Origin: Pseudoxanthomonas sp. 3HH-4
Lineage (GTDB): Bacteria; Pseudomonadota; Gammaproteobacteria; Xanthomonadales; Xanthomonadaceae
Assembly: GCF_006716465.1 (NCBI RefSeq)
Contig: NZ_VFPB01000005.1
Span: forward strand, 310,001 to 374,000
Reading direction: 5' to 3'
Length of the DNA: 64,000 nucleotides
Position numbers and translations under genes: made by a program. The stretch's first letter is position 1. Each line of letters begins with the position of its first letter. Under the pieces are notes generated by a model, which had not been told where the DNA came from, ran no database searches, and worked only from the letters and a program-made list of their open reading frames with translations. Shown one piece after another: positions 27,555-35,618 of this stretch.

Positions 27555-29600
27555 ATGTCCCAGCTAGCCCAGGCCAGCCGCGACGCCCTCAGCGAGGGTG
27601 GCGCGCTGGCGGAACGACTTGATGCCTTCGCGCCCCGCGACGCCCAGCAGCGACTGACGGCGGCGATCGCCGATGCCTTCGAGGCGCGCGACGTACTGCT
27701 GGCCGAAGCCGGCACCGGCACCGGCAAGACCTTCGCCTATCTCGTCCCGGCACTCTTGTCCGGGCTGAAGACCATCGTCTCCACCGGCACGCGCGCGTTG
27801 CAGGACCAGCTTTACCATCGCGACCTGCCGCGTGTGCGGGATGCGCTCGGGGTCGCGGGCCTGAAGTCCGCGCTGCTGAAGGGCCGCAGCAACTACCTGT
27901 GCCGCTACCGCCTCAACCAGGCCAAGGGCGATCCGCAGGCGTTGCGCACCACCTTCACCAGCCGCGAGCAGGTGGACCAGTTCCAGCGCGTCGTCGCCTG
28001 GGGTGGGCGCACGAAGTTCGGCGACATGGCCGAACTGGCCGCGCTGCCGGACGATTCCCCACTGCTGCCGCTGGTCACCTCGACCATCGACAACTGCCTG
28101 GGCAGCGAATGCCCGTTCTGGGACGACTGCTTCGTGGTGCAGGCGCGGCAGCGCGCGCAGGCCGCCGACATCGTGGTGGTGAACCATCACCTGCTGCTTG
28201 CCGACCTGGCGCTGAAGCAGGAAGGCTTCGGCGAGATCCTGCCCGGCGCGCAGGCCTTCGTCATCGATGAGGCGCATCAGTTGCCCGAACTCGCCGCCAA
28301 TTTCTTTGGCGAAGGCTTCGGCATGCGGCCCCTGCAGGAACTGGCGCGCGACTGCCTGGCCGAATCGAAAGACGCGGCTGGCGCGCTGTCGGCCCTGCAG
28401 CCGCCGGTGCGCGCGCTGGAGCAGTCCTTGCGTGAATTGCGCGCGGCGATGGAAGGGCTGCCGGCACGCGGCACCCGCGAGCGCTTGCTGGCGAAACCGG
28501 AGGTGGCGACAGGCTTCGACGCGCTTGCCGGCGCGCTCGGCGACCTGTCCGCGGCCCTTGCTCCGCTGGCGGCGGCATCGCTCGGACTGGAAGCCTGCGC
28601 GGCGCGAGCGAAGGAATTCGGCACGCGGCTGTCGCGCTGGTACGAAGCACCGTCCGGTGGGGGCGCGTTTGACGAGGAAACCTCCAAGGCCGACGTCGCC
28701 AGCGACGTGCTGTGGTACGAATTGACCCCGCGTGCCTTCCGCTGCCAGCGCACGCCGCTCGATGTTTCCGGCCCGCTGCGCCAGCACCGCGAGCAATCGC
28801 GCGCGGCATGGGTGTTCACCTCGGCCACGCTGGCGGTGGGCGGTCGCTTCGACCATCTCGCCGTGCGGCTGGGGCTGGACGATCCGCCCACGTTGCTGCA
28901 ACCCAGTCCGTTCGATTGGCCTCGCCAGGCGCTGTGTTACCTGCCCACCGGGCTGCCTGACCCGAATGCACCGGGTTACGGCCAGTCGCTGATCGCCGCA
29001 CTGCGGCCCGTGCTGGAAGCCTCGCAGGGGCGTGCCTTCCTGCTGTTCGCCTCGCACCGTGCGTTGCGCGAGGCGGCGGAGGCGCTGCGTGGCGGACCGT
29101 GGCCATTGTTCGTGCAAGGCGAAGCGCCGCGCGGGACGCTGCTGGAGCGGTTCCGCGAGTCCGGCAACGGCGTGCTGCTGGGCGCAGCGAGTTTCCGCGA
29201 AGGCGTCGACGTGGTCGGCGATGCCCTGAGCGTGGTGGTGGTGGATAAGCTGCCGTTCGCAGCGCCGGATGACCCGGTGTTCGAAGCGCGGCTCGAAGCG
29301 GTGCGTCGCGCCGGCGGCAATCCCTTCCGCGATGAGCAACTGCCGCAGGCGGTGATCGCGCTGAAACAGGCGGTCGGCCGGCTGATCCGCAGCGAGACCG
29401 ATCGTGGCGTGCTGGTGCTGTGCGATCCGCGCCTGACCGGCAAGCCTTATGGGCGCGTGTTCCTGGATTCGCTGCCGCCCTTCCGGCGCACGCAGCGGGT
29501 GCAGGACGTGCAGGGGTTCTTCGGCGTCGAGGCTGCGCCGGAACCGGCGGCGGCAGCCGGTGACGGCGGCGATGACTGGTTCGCCGACGCCCGCTTCTGA
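27555..29600 (+). CDS. yoaA: DinG-family ATP-dependent DNA helicase (YoaA-like)
   Basis: This 681-residue superfamily 2 XPD/DinG-type 5'-3' helicase has Walker A in LAEAGTGTGKTFAYLVPALL and DEAHQ in FVIDEAHQLPELA. Four cysteines between the Walker A motif and the DEAH box (SNYLC, DNCLGSEC, DDC) fit an iron-sulfur cluster site. The C-terminal helicase motifs include LLGAASFREGVDVVGDAL and the QAVGRLIR motif VI. The length fits YoaA (about 640) better than DinG (about 715). YoaA acts with the clamp-loader subunit chi in repair of replication damage in E. coli. The gene lies 61 bp downstream of the lipoprotein gene. Confidence 0.9.
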   Translation: MSQLAQASRDALSEGGALAERLDAFAPRDAQQRLTAAIADAFEARDVLLAEAGTGTGKTFAYLVPALLSGLKTIVSTGTRALQDQLYHRDLPRVRDALGVAGLKSALLKGRSNYLCRYRLNQAKGDPQALRTTFTSREQVDQFQRVVAWGGRTKFGDMAELAALPDDSPLLPLVTSTIDNCLGSECPFWDDCFVVQARQRAQAADIVVVNHHLLLADLALKQEGFGEILPGAQAFVIDEAHQLPELAANFFGEGFGMRPLQELARDCLAESKDAAGALSALQPPVRALEQSLRELRAAMEGLPARGTRERLLAKPEVATGFDALAGALGDLSAALAPLAAASLGLEACAARAKEFGTRLSRWYEAPSGGGAFDEETSKADVASDVLWYELTPRAFRCQRTPLDVSGPLRQHREQSRAAWVFTSATLAVGGRFDHLAVRLGLDDPPTLLQPSPFDWPRQALCYLPTGLPDPNAPGYGQSLIAALRPVLEASQGRAFLLFASHRALREAAEALRGGPWPLFVQGEAPRGTLLERFRESGNGVLLGAASFREGVDVVGDALSVVVVDKLPFAAPDDPVFEARLEAVRRAGGNPFRDEQLPQAVIALKQAVGRLIRSETDRGVLVLCDPRLTGKPYGRVFLDSLPPFRRTQRVQDVQGFFGVEAAPEPAAAAGDGGDDWFADARF

Positions 29601-29655
29601 GCGCATCGCAGATCGCAGCGTTTAAGCTAGGCACCTCACGAACTCCCTGTCGCCC

Positions 29656-30396
29656 ATGAAGCTGCTCGCCTTCGAGACCGCCACCGAAGCCTGTTCCGTC
29701 GCCGTGTACGTCGATGGCGAGGTGCGCGAACGTTTCGAGGTCGCGCCGCGTCGGCACGCCGAACTCGCCTTGCCGTGGGCGGAAGAGTTGCTGGCGGAAG
29801 CCGGTATCGCGCGCGCGCAACTGGATGCCATCGCCCTCAGTCGCGGCCCGGGTGCATTCACTGGCGTGCGCCTGGCCATCGCGCTGGCGCAGGGCATCGC
29901 ACTGGCGCTGGATCGACCGCTGGTGCCGGTGTCCACGCTCGCGGTGCTGGCGTCGCAGGTGCCGGCGCCCCGCGTGACGGCGGGCGAATGCGGCTGCGAT
30001 GTCGGCATGGCGCATGCGATCCTGGCGGCCATCGATGCGCGCATGGGCGAGGTCTACACGGGCACGTTCGTGCATCGCGGCGACCGTTTGGAAGCCACGT
30101 CAGCCGAAGCCGTGGTGGCGCCGGCCGACTATGCGCTGCCGGGCGCGGACGATGACTGGGTAGGCGTGGGCACGGGATTCGCCGCAGCCGACGGCGTGCT
30201 CGCCGCGCGCCTGCAGGAACGCTTCCGCCGCGTCGATGCGCAGGCGCTGCCGCATGCCGCCGATCTCGCGCGACTGGCGGCCGACGCCTTGCGTCGTGGC
30301 GAGATCATCGCGCCCGAGCACGTCGAACCGGCCTACCTGCGCAACAACGTCGCCCTCACCCTCGAAGAGCAGAAGGCGCTGCGCGCCTCGCGCTGA
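29656..30396 (+). CDS. tsaB: tRNA t6A synthesis protein TsaB
   Basis: This 246-residue TsaB (YeaZ) is an ASKHA-fold partner of TsaD and TsaE in making N6-threonylcarbamoyladenosine at position 37 of ANN-decoding tRNAs. The start (MKLLAFETATEACSVAVY), the HAELALPWAEELL helix and the SRGPGAFTGVRLAIALAQGIA block are typical. TsaB usually has no catalytic activity and serves as a scaffold for TsaD. It converges on tonB, with 11 bp between the stops. No other tsa gene is in the window. Confidence 0.94.
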   Translation: MKLLAFETATEACSVAVYVDGEVRERFEVAPRRHAELALPWAEELLAEAGIARAQLDAIALSRGPGAFTGVRLAIALAQGIALALDRPLVPVSTLAVLASQVPAPRVTAGECGCDVGMAHAILAAIDARMGEVYTGTFVHRGDRLEATSAEAVVAPADYALPGADDDWVGVGTGFAAADGVLAARLQERFRRVDAQALPHAADLARLAADALRRGEIIAPEHVEPAYLRNNVALTLEEQKALRASR

Positions 30397-30407
30397 AGGT
30401 CAGCACG

Positions 30408-31283
30408 CTACTCGTCGCGTACTTCACCGCCCGCCAGGAAGCGCCAGGTCCGGGTGACATGCAGGATGTCGACATTCTCGGCGGTTTCCGGCAGTGGCGG
30501 GAACGGCGAGGACAGCTGCACGATGCGCTGCGCGGTGGAATCCAGCAGGGGGATGCCGCTGGACTGGATGATGCGGGTCTGTTCCACGCTGCCATCGCGG
30601 CGCACCGCGACGCTGATCACCAGCGTGCCGGCCAGGCGCTTGCGGCGTGCTTCGTCGGGATAGTTGAGATTGCCCACGCGTTCGGCGCGATCGACCCAGG
30701 CACGCAGGTAGTTCGCGTAGACGTATTCCTTGGTGCTGGCCGACACGAACTTGCGCTTCGGTCGCTTGGCGTAGAGCTCCGAGCGCAGGTGGTATTCGGC
30801 GGCGAGCCGTGCCATCTCGGCATCGCGCTGCACCTTCTGTTCGCCCTGGGGAAGCTCGGGCCGGTCGGGTTGCGGGCGCGCTTCCGGTGCCGGTGCGCGG
30901 ACTTCGCCGTCGCGGGTGGTGACGACGCGGCTCTCCGGGGGGGGCACCGGGGCGGTGGTCTGGGCGCGCAATGGCTGTGGGGCCAGGCCGGTATCGGGCT
31001 GCGGAATCCAGCCGGCCTGGCTGTCGCGCGGGCGCTTGGCCTGGTCGTGTTCGCCGCCGCCTTCCTGGTTCGCGGCGGCCAGGAAGTCGGCTTCCTTCGG
31101 CGTCAGCGGCGTACTGGTCTGGCTGAGGATGACGTCCAGCGTCGGCATCACGGGCGCGGCATCGTCGAGCGCGAAGCCCACGCCCAGCACCAGCAGGCCA
31201 TGCACGATCAGCGACAGGGCGAGGGTGGCGCCGAGGCGTTCGTTCGCGCCGATCTTCGGCGGCGTCACCGGGACAGCGGACAT
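30408..31283 (-). CDS. TonB-family energy transducer
   Basis: This 291-residue protein has an N-terminal inner-membrane anchor (LGATLALSLIVHGLLVLGVGFAL), a long Pro/Gln/Ala/Arg-rich periplasmic span, and a C-terminal TonB domain (YANYLRAWVDRAERVGNLNYPDEARRKRLAGTLVISVAV, RIIQSSGIPLLDSTAQRIV). It should couple proton-motive force to TonB-dependent outer-membrane receptors. No exbB or exbD lies nearby. It starts 1 bp after the gshB stop, so the two are coupled. Xanthomonads usually have several TonB paralogues, so which receptors it serves cannot be told. Confidence 0.88.
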   Translation of the reverse strand: MSAVPVTPPKIGANERLGATLALSLIVHGLLVLGVGFALDDAAPVMPTLDVILSQTSTPLTPKEADFLAAANQEGGGEHDQAKRPRDSQAGWIPQPDTGLAPQPLRAQTTAPVPPPESRVVTTRDGEVRAPAPEARPQPDRPELPQGEQKVQRDAEMARLAAEYHLRSELYAKRPKRKFVSASTKEYVYANYLRAWVDRAERVGNLNYPDEARRKRLAGTLVISVAVRRDGSVEQTRIIQSSGIPLLDSTAQRIVQLSSPFPPLPETAENVDILHVTRTWRFLAGGEVRDE

Positions 31284-31284
31284 C

Positions 31285-32229
31285 TCAGGCCAGCTTCTTC
31301 TCGATGACGTCGAACAGCAGGCCGGCGATGTTCAGGCCGAACTGCGCGTCCAGCTCGCGCACGCAGGTCGGGCTGGTGACGTTGACCTCGGTCAGGTAGT
31401 CGCCGATCACGTCCAGCCCGACGAACAGCATGCCGCGGCGCTTCATCTCCGGGCCCACCTGCGCCGCGATCCAGCGGTCACGTTCGCTCAGTGGGCGGCC
31501 TTCGCCGCGGCCACCTGCCGCGAGGTTGCCGCGGAACTCGTCGCCCTGCGGGATGCGGGCCAGCGCATAGTCCACGGGCTCACCATCGACCAGCAGCACG
31601 CGCTTGTCGCCGTCCTTGATGCCGGGGATGAAGCGCTGTGCCAGGGTCAGCCGGCCGTCCCCGACCAGCGTTTCCAGGATGACGTTGGTATTGGGGTCGC
31701 CGGTCTTCACGCGGAAGATCGAGCGTCCGCCCATGCCGTCCAGCGGCTTGAGCACGGCCTCGCCATGTTCGGCGACGAACGCCTTGAGCGCGGACGGATC
31801 GCGGCTGACCAGGGTGGGTGGGCAGCACTGCGGGAAGAGCAGGGCGGCCAGCTTCTCGTTGTAGTCGCGCAGGCCCTGCGGGTCGTTCGCGATCAGCGCG
31901 CCTGCCTGCTGGGCGATACCCAGCACGTGGGTGTCGTAGAGGTACTGGTCGTCGACGGGCGGATCCTTGCGCATCAGCACCACCTGGCCCGGACCGAACG
32001 CCAGTTCGCGCGCATCACCCAGGGTGTACCAGTCCGTCTTGTCGTCCCTGACAGTCAGTGGGGCGACCTGTGCGCTGGCCTGCCCATCCCGCAGGGCGAG
32101 CCGGCCCGGGACGACGTAAAGGAGGCGATGGCCGCGCCGCTGGGCTTCCAGCAGCATGGCGAAAGTAGTGTCCTTGGCGATCTTGATGGACCCGATCGGG
32201 TCCATGACGACGACGACGTCCAGCGGCAT
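31285..32229 (-). CDS. gshB: Glutathione synthetase
   Basis: This 314-residue ATP-grasp enzyme adds glycine to gamma-glutamylcysteine to form glutathione. The N-terminus (MPLDVVVVMDPIGSIKIAKDT) is diagnostic for bacterial GshB. The ATP-binding region has VLKPLDGMGGRSIFRV and the substrate loop RGNLAAGGRGEGRPL, and the C-terminus has DVIGDYLTEVNVTSPTCVREL with metal-binding Glu/Asn. Length matches the family (about 315). It is the first gene of a two-gene unit with tonB, and divergent from the pil-chp operon. Confidence 0.95.
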   Translation of the reverse strand: MPLDVVVVMDPIGSIKIAKDTTFAMLLEAQRRGHRLLYVVPGRLALRDGQASAQVAPLTVRDDKTDWYTLGDARELAFGPGQVVLMRKDPPVDDQYLYDTHVLGIAQQAGALIANDPQGLRDYNEKLAALLFPQCCPPTLVSRDPSALKAFVAEHGEAVLKPLDGMGGRSIFRVKTGDPNTNVILETLVGDGRLTLAQRFIPGIKDGDKRVLLVDGEPVDYALARIPQGDEFRGNLAAGGRGEGRPLSERDRWIAAQVGPEMKRRGMLFVGLDVIGDYLTEVNVTSPTCVRELDAQFGLNIAGLLFDVIEKKLA

Positions 32230-32380
32230 GGGGGCGGTTCTGCAGGAGACGCAGGGATGGTATCAGGCGGCGCGCATTCCACGTCCCGGCACTGGCAGAA
32301 CACCGCGTTTGCGGGTCGCCGCAAAATTGAGACGCAGTTCGCATCGCGCCGTTCAGCGGCAGGGGCGCTGAAGGTGTCGC

Positions 32381-32411
32381 TTGACAGTGCGCAAGGGGAT
32401 TGGGATATAAG
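32381..32411 (+). promoter_or_regulatory. Probable sigma-70 promoter of pil-chp operon
   Basis: A consensus TTGACA (32381-32386) is followed by TATAAG (32406-32411) after 19 bases, about 60 bp before pilG. The hexamers match well but the spacer is slightly long. The rest of the 241-bp gshB-pilG gap shows no other feature that I can support. Confidence 0.5.
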
Positions 32412-32470
32412 TAGCAACGCAGCGGGGCCGGTTCGTCAATGAAGCGCCGCGCGCATGGGGAAATCAGGTA

Positions 32471-32872
32471 ATGACGCAGAACGAAGGCCAGGCCGGTGGA
32501 CTCCACGGCCTACGGGTCATGGTGATTGATGACTCGAAAACGATCCGCCGCACCGCGGAAACCCTGCTCAAGCGCGAGGGTTGCGAAGTCGTGACCGCGA
32601 CGGACGGCTTCGAGGCCCTGGCCAAGATCGCCGACCAGCAGCCGCAGATAATCTTCGTGGACATCATGATGCCGCGCCTCGACGGGTATCAGACCTGCGC
32701 GCTGATCAAGAACAACCAGGTGTTCAAGTCCACGCCGGTCATCATGCTGTCGTCCAAGGACAGCCTGTTCGACAAGGCGCGCGGGCGCATCGTCGGCTCG
32801 GAGCAGTACCTGACCAAGCCGTTCACGCGCGAGGAACTCCTCGACGCCATCCGCGCCCACGTCAGCACCTGA
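32471..32872 (+). CDS. pilG: Twitching motility response regulator PilG
   Basis: This 133-residue single-domain receiver has the phosphoacceptor D64 in IIFVDIMMPRLDGYQTC, the acidic pair in MVIDDSKTIRR and the lysine in QYLTKPFTREELL. It is the first gene of the Pil-Chp chemosensory cluster that controls type IV pilus extension. In Pseudomonas PilG signals to the pilus motor and adenylate cyclase. GGAAATCAG lies before the ATG. The next gene is pilI after 51 bp; the small second regulator PilH found between them in Pseudomonas is absent. Confidence 0.93.
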   Translation: MTQNEGQAGGLHGLRVMVIDDSKTIRRTAETLLKREGCEVVTATDGFEALAKIADQQPQIIFVDIMMPRLDGYQTCALIKNNQVFKSTPVIMLSSKDSLFDKARGRIVGSEQYLTKPFTREELLDAIRAHVST

Positions 32873-32923
32873 GGGGGCTGGCGCCATGGCGACCATTCGC
32901 ACTGAACGCACAGGGGGCGGGCC

Positions 32924-33457
32924 ATGATCCGCACACCGTTCGATACGCTCGCCGAGTACGAGCGCCGCAGCCTGGCGCACGCCGTGGCGCAGCCGGCGCG
33001 GGAAATCGCGCAGGACCAGTACCGCGGCGTCGGCTACCGGGTCGGCAAGCGCCGGCTGATTTCCAACTTCGGGGAAGTGGTGGAAATCGTGCAGATGCCG
33101 CCGGTCACGCCCGTGCCGGGCGCGCATCCCTGGCTGCTCGGCATCGGCAACCTGCGCGGCAACCTGTTTCCGGTGGTCGATCTGAAACAGTTCCTCGAGG
33201 GCGAGCGCACGGTACTGCATGAAGGCCAGCGCGTACTGGTCATGCGCCAGGCCGGTGGCGATGTCGCGCTGACCATCGACGAGTTGTACGGGCAGCGCAG
33301 CTTCCATGAATCGCAGCAGGTCGAGCCGGGGGAACTGGCAGACGGCCGCTACGCGCATTTCATCGAGCGGGCCTTCGCCAGCGACGACCAGCGATGGGGT
33401 GTTTTTGCGCTGGGACTGCTCGCGCGCACGCCCGAATTCCGTCAGACCGCGCTTTGA
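32924..33457 (+). CDS. pilI: CheW-like coupling protein PilI
   Basis: This 177-residue CheW-domain protein couples the receptor PilJ to the kinase ChpA/PilL. The central CheW motif region is YRVGKRRLISNFGEVVEIVQMP followed by WLLGIGNLRGNLFPVVDLKQFLEGE. A purine-rich GGGGGCGGG lies about 3 bases upstream of the ATG. Gene order (pilG-pilI-pilJ-chpA) supports the call. Confidence 0.93.
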   Translation: MIRTPFDTLAEYERRSLAHAVAQPAREIAQDQYRGVGYRVGKRRLISNFGEVVEIVQMPPVTPVPGAHPWLLGIGNLRGNLFPVVDLKQFLEGERTVLHEGQRVLVMRQAGGDVALTIDELYGQRSFHESQQVEPGELADGRYAHFIERAFASDDQRWGVFALGLLARTPEFRQTAL

Positions 33458-33491
33458 GCGCGGACAACAAGAACAATCCAGGGGTTGAACG

Positions 33492-35528
33492 ATGAGCACT
33501 GCGACGGATTCTCCCAGCGCCAGCAAGATCGGCAGTTTCGGCAACAGTTTCTGGTTGCTGCTGCTCGCGCTTTCGGTGCTGGTCTTCGGCGCCAACACCG
33601 GCGTGGCCACCTACCAGGGCAGCCGGTTGTCCGGCGCCAGCACCGGTGCGTCCGACATGCGCGTGCTCTCGCAGCAGTTGGCCAACCAGGGCCGCGAGGC
33701 CGTGGCAGGCAATGCCGAAGCCTTCAAGGCCTTCAAGGAGACGAAGCAGTCGGTCGAGTCCACCGTCTCCGACCTGCAGAGCCGCTTCGGTAGCGAAGGC
33801 GCCATCGCCGGTCCCCTGGCCAAGTTGACCGCCACCTGGGCGCCGCTGGGCAAGAACGCCGACCAGATCGTGACCTCCGAAGCCGCCGTGCTGGCGTTGG
33901 CCGGCAACGCCGACCGTTTCGCAACCCAAGTGCCCAACCTGCAGGCGCAGCTCAACGAAGTCGTCCGCGCGATGTCCGCCGGCGGCGCACCTTCGTCGCA
34001 GATCTACAGCGCGCTGCAGCAGGTCGTGCTGGCCGGCACCATGGCGCGCCGCGTAACCGAAATCCGTGCCGGTGGCGCGGGTGCGGCTACTGCCGGTGAC
34101 GCGCTGGGTCGCGATGCCGTGCTGTTCGGCCAGGTGCTGGAAGGTCTGCGCAACGGCAACCCCGACCTCGGCATCGCGGCCGTCCGCAATGGCGCCGCCC
34201 TGTCCGCGCTGGACAATTCGCAGACCTTGTGGACTGCGATGAAGAAGGATCTGGATGCCATCCTGGCCAGTTCGCGCAACCTCTTTGCCGCGCAATCGGC
34301 TGCCGCCGCACTGACCAACGGCTCGGGCCAGATGCTCCAGGACAGCACCAACCTGTTCCAGGCCTTCTCGGCATTCGGCTCGGTCCGCGACACGCGCCTG
34401 TTCCCCAACTTCTGGCTGGGCATCGCCTCGGGTATCGCGGCGCTGATCTCCATCATCGGTCTGTTGTGGTCGCTCTACCGCACCCGCCAGCGCGAGCAGG
34501 AAATGCGCTACCAGACGCAGGTGGAATACAACAGCCGCAACCAGCAGGCGATCATGCGGTTGCTGGACGAAATCAGCTCGCTGGGTGAAGGCGACCTGAC
34601 GGTGAAGGCATCGGTGACCGAGGACATGACCGGCGCCATCGCGGACGCCATCAACTACGCCGTGGATGAACTGCGCAACCTGGTGACCACGATCAACGAC
34701 ACCTCCGTGCAGGTGGCCGCATCGACCCAGGAAACCCAGGCCACCGCCCTGCAGCTGGCGGAAGCCGCCGGCCACCAGGCCGACCAGATCACCACCGCCT
34801 CCGACCGAATCAGCGAAATCGCGACCAGCATCGACCAGGTGTCGAAGAACTCCACCGAGTCCGCCGAAGTGGCGCAGCGCTCGGTGCAGATCGCCACCGA
34901 GGGCGCCGGCGTGGTGCGCGAAACCATCCGCGGCATGGACCAGATCCGCGACCAGATCCAGGAAACCTCCAAGCGCATCAAGCGCCTGGGCGAGTCCTCG
35001 CAGGAAATCGGCTCGGTGGTGGAACTGATCAACGACATTTCCGAACAGACCAACATCCTGGCGTTGAACGCCGCCGTGCAGGCGGCCTCGGCCGGTGAAG
35101 CGGGCCGCGGTTTCGCGGTCGTGGCCGACGAAGTGCAGCGCCTCGCCGAACGCACCTCGGGCGCGACGCGCCGCATCGAATCCCTGGTGCAGACCATTCA
35201 GGCCGATACCAACGAAGCGGTCAGCTCGATGGAGCAGACGACCGCCGAGGTGGTGTCCGGCGCACGCCTGGCCGAAGACGCAGGTACCGCGCTGGGCGAG
35301 ATCGAGCGCGTGTCGAACGACCTGAACAACCTCATCAAGGGCATCTCCGGCGCAGCGCAGCAGCAGTCGGCCGCCGCGCTGGACATCACCCAGACCATGG
35401 GCGTGATCCGCCAGATCACCTCGCAGACCTCGCTGGGTGCGGGACAGACGGCCGAATCCATCGGTCACCTGGCGCAGCTGGCCGCGGACCTGCGCCGTTC
35501 GGTCGCCGACTTCAAGCTGCCGGGCTGA
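33492..35528 (+). CDS. pilJ: Type IV pilus methyl-accepting protein PilJ
   Basis: This 678-residue chemoreceptor has TM1 near residues 18-35 (FWLLLLALSVLVFGANTG), a periplasmic sensor of about 270 residues, and TM2 near 310-330 (WLGIASGIAALISIIGLLWS). A HAMP-like segment and a long cytoplasmic coiled coil follow, with the receptor tip NDISEQTNILALNAAVQAASAGEAGRGFAVVADEV. It should sense pilus- or surface-related signals and drive the ChpA kinase through PilI. AGGGG precedes the ATG. No methyltransferase gene (pilK) is in this cluster. Confidence 0.94.
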   Translation: MSTATDSPSASKIGSFGNSFWLLLLALSVLVFGANTGVATYQGSRLSGASTGASDMRVLSQQLANQGREAVAGNAEAFKAFKETKQSVESTVSDLQSRFGSEGAIAGPLAKLTATWAPLGKNADQIVTSEAAVLALAGNADRFATQVPNLQAQLNEVVRAMSAGGAPSSQIYSALQQVVLAGTMARRVTEIRAGGAGAATAGDALGRDAVLFGQVLEGLRNGNPDLGIAAVRNGAALSALDNSQTLWTAMKKDLDAILASSRNLFAAQSAAAALTNGSGQMLQDSTNLFQAFSAFGSVRDTRLFPNFWLGIASGIAALISIIGLLWSLYRTRQREQEMRYQTQVEYNSRNQQAIMRLLDEISSLGEGDLTVKASVTEDMTGAIADAINYAVDELRNLVTTINDTSVQVAASTQETQATALQLAEAAGHQADQITTASDRISEIATSIDQVSKNSTESAEVAQRSVQIATEGAGVVRETIRGMDQIRDQIQETSKRIKRLGESSQEIGSVVELINDISEQTNILALNAAVQAASAGEAGRGFAVVADEVQRLAERTSGATRRIESLVQTIQADTNEAVSSMEQTTAEVVSGARLAEDAGTALGEIERVSNDLNNLIKGISGAAQQQSAAALDITQTMGVIRQITSQTSLGAGQTAESIGHLAQLAADLRRSVADFKLPG

Positions 35529-35618
35529 GGACGGGACGCACTGCATGAACTTCCTACGCCATCCCGCTTGCCAGCAGCGCAAGGCTGACGGTCCTGCCGT
35601 CGCCGCGGGAGCATGCCC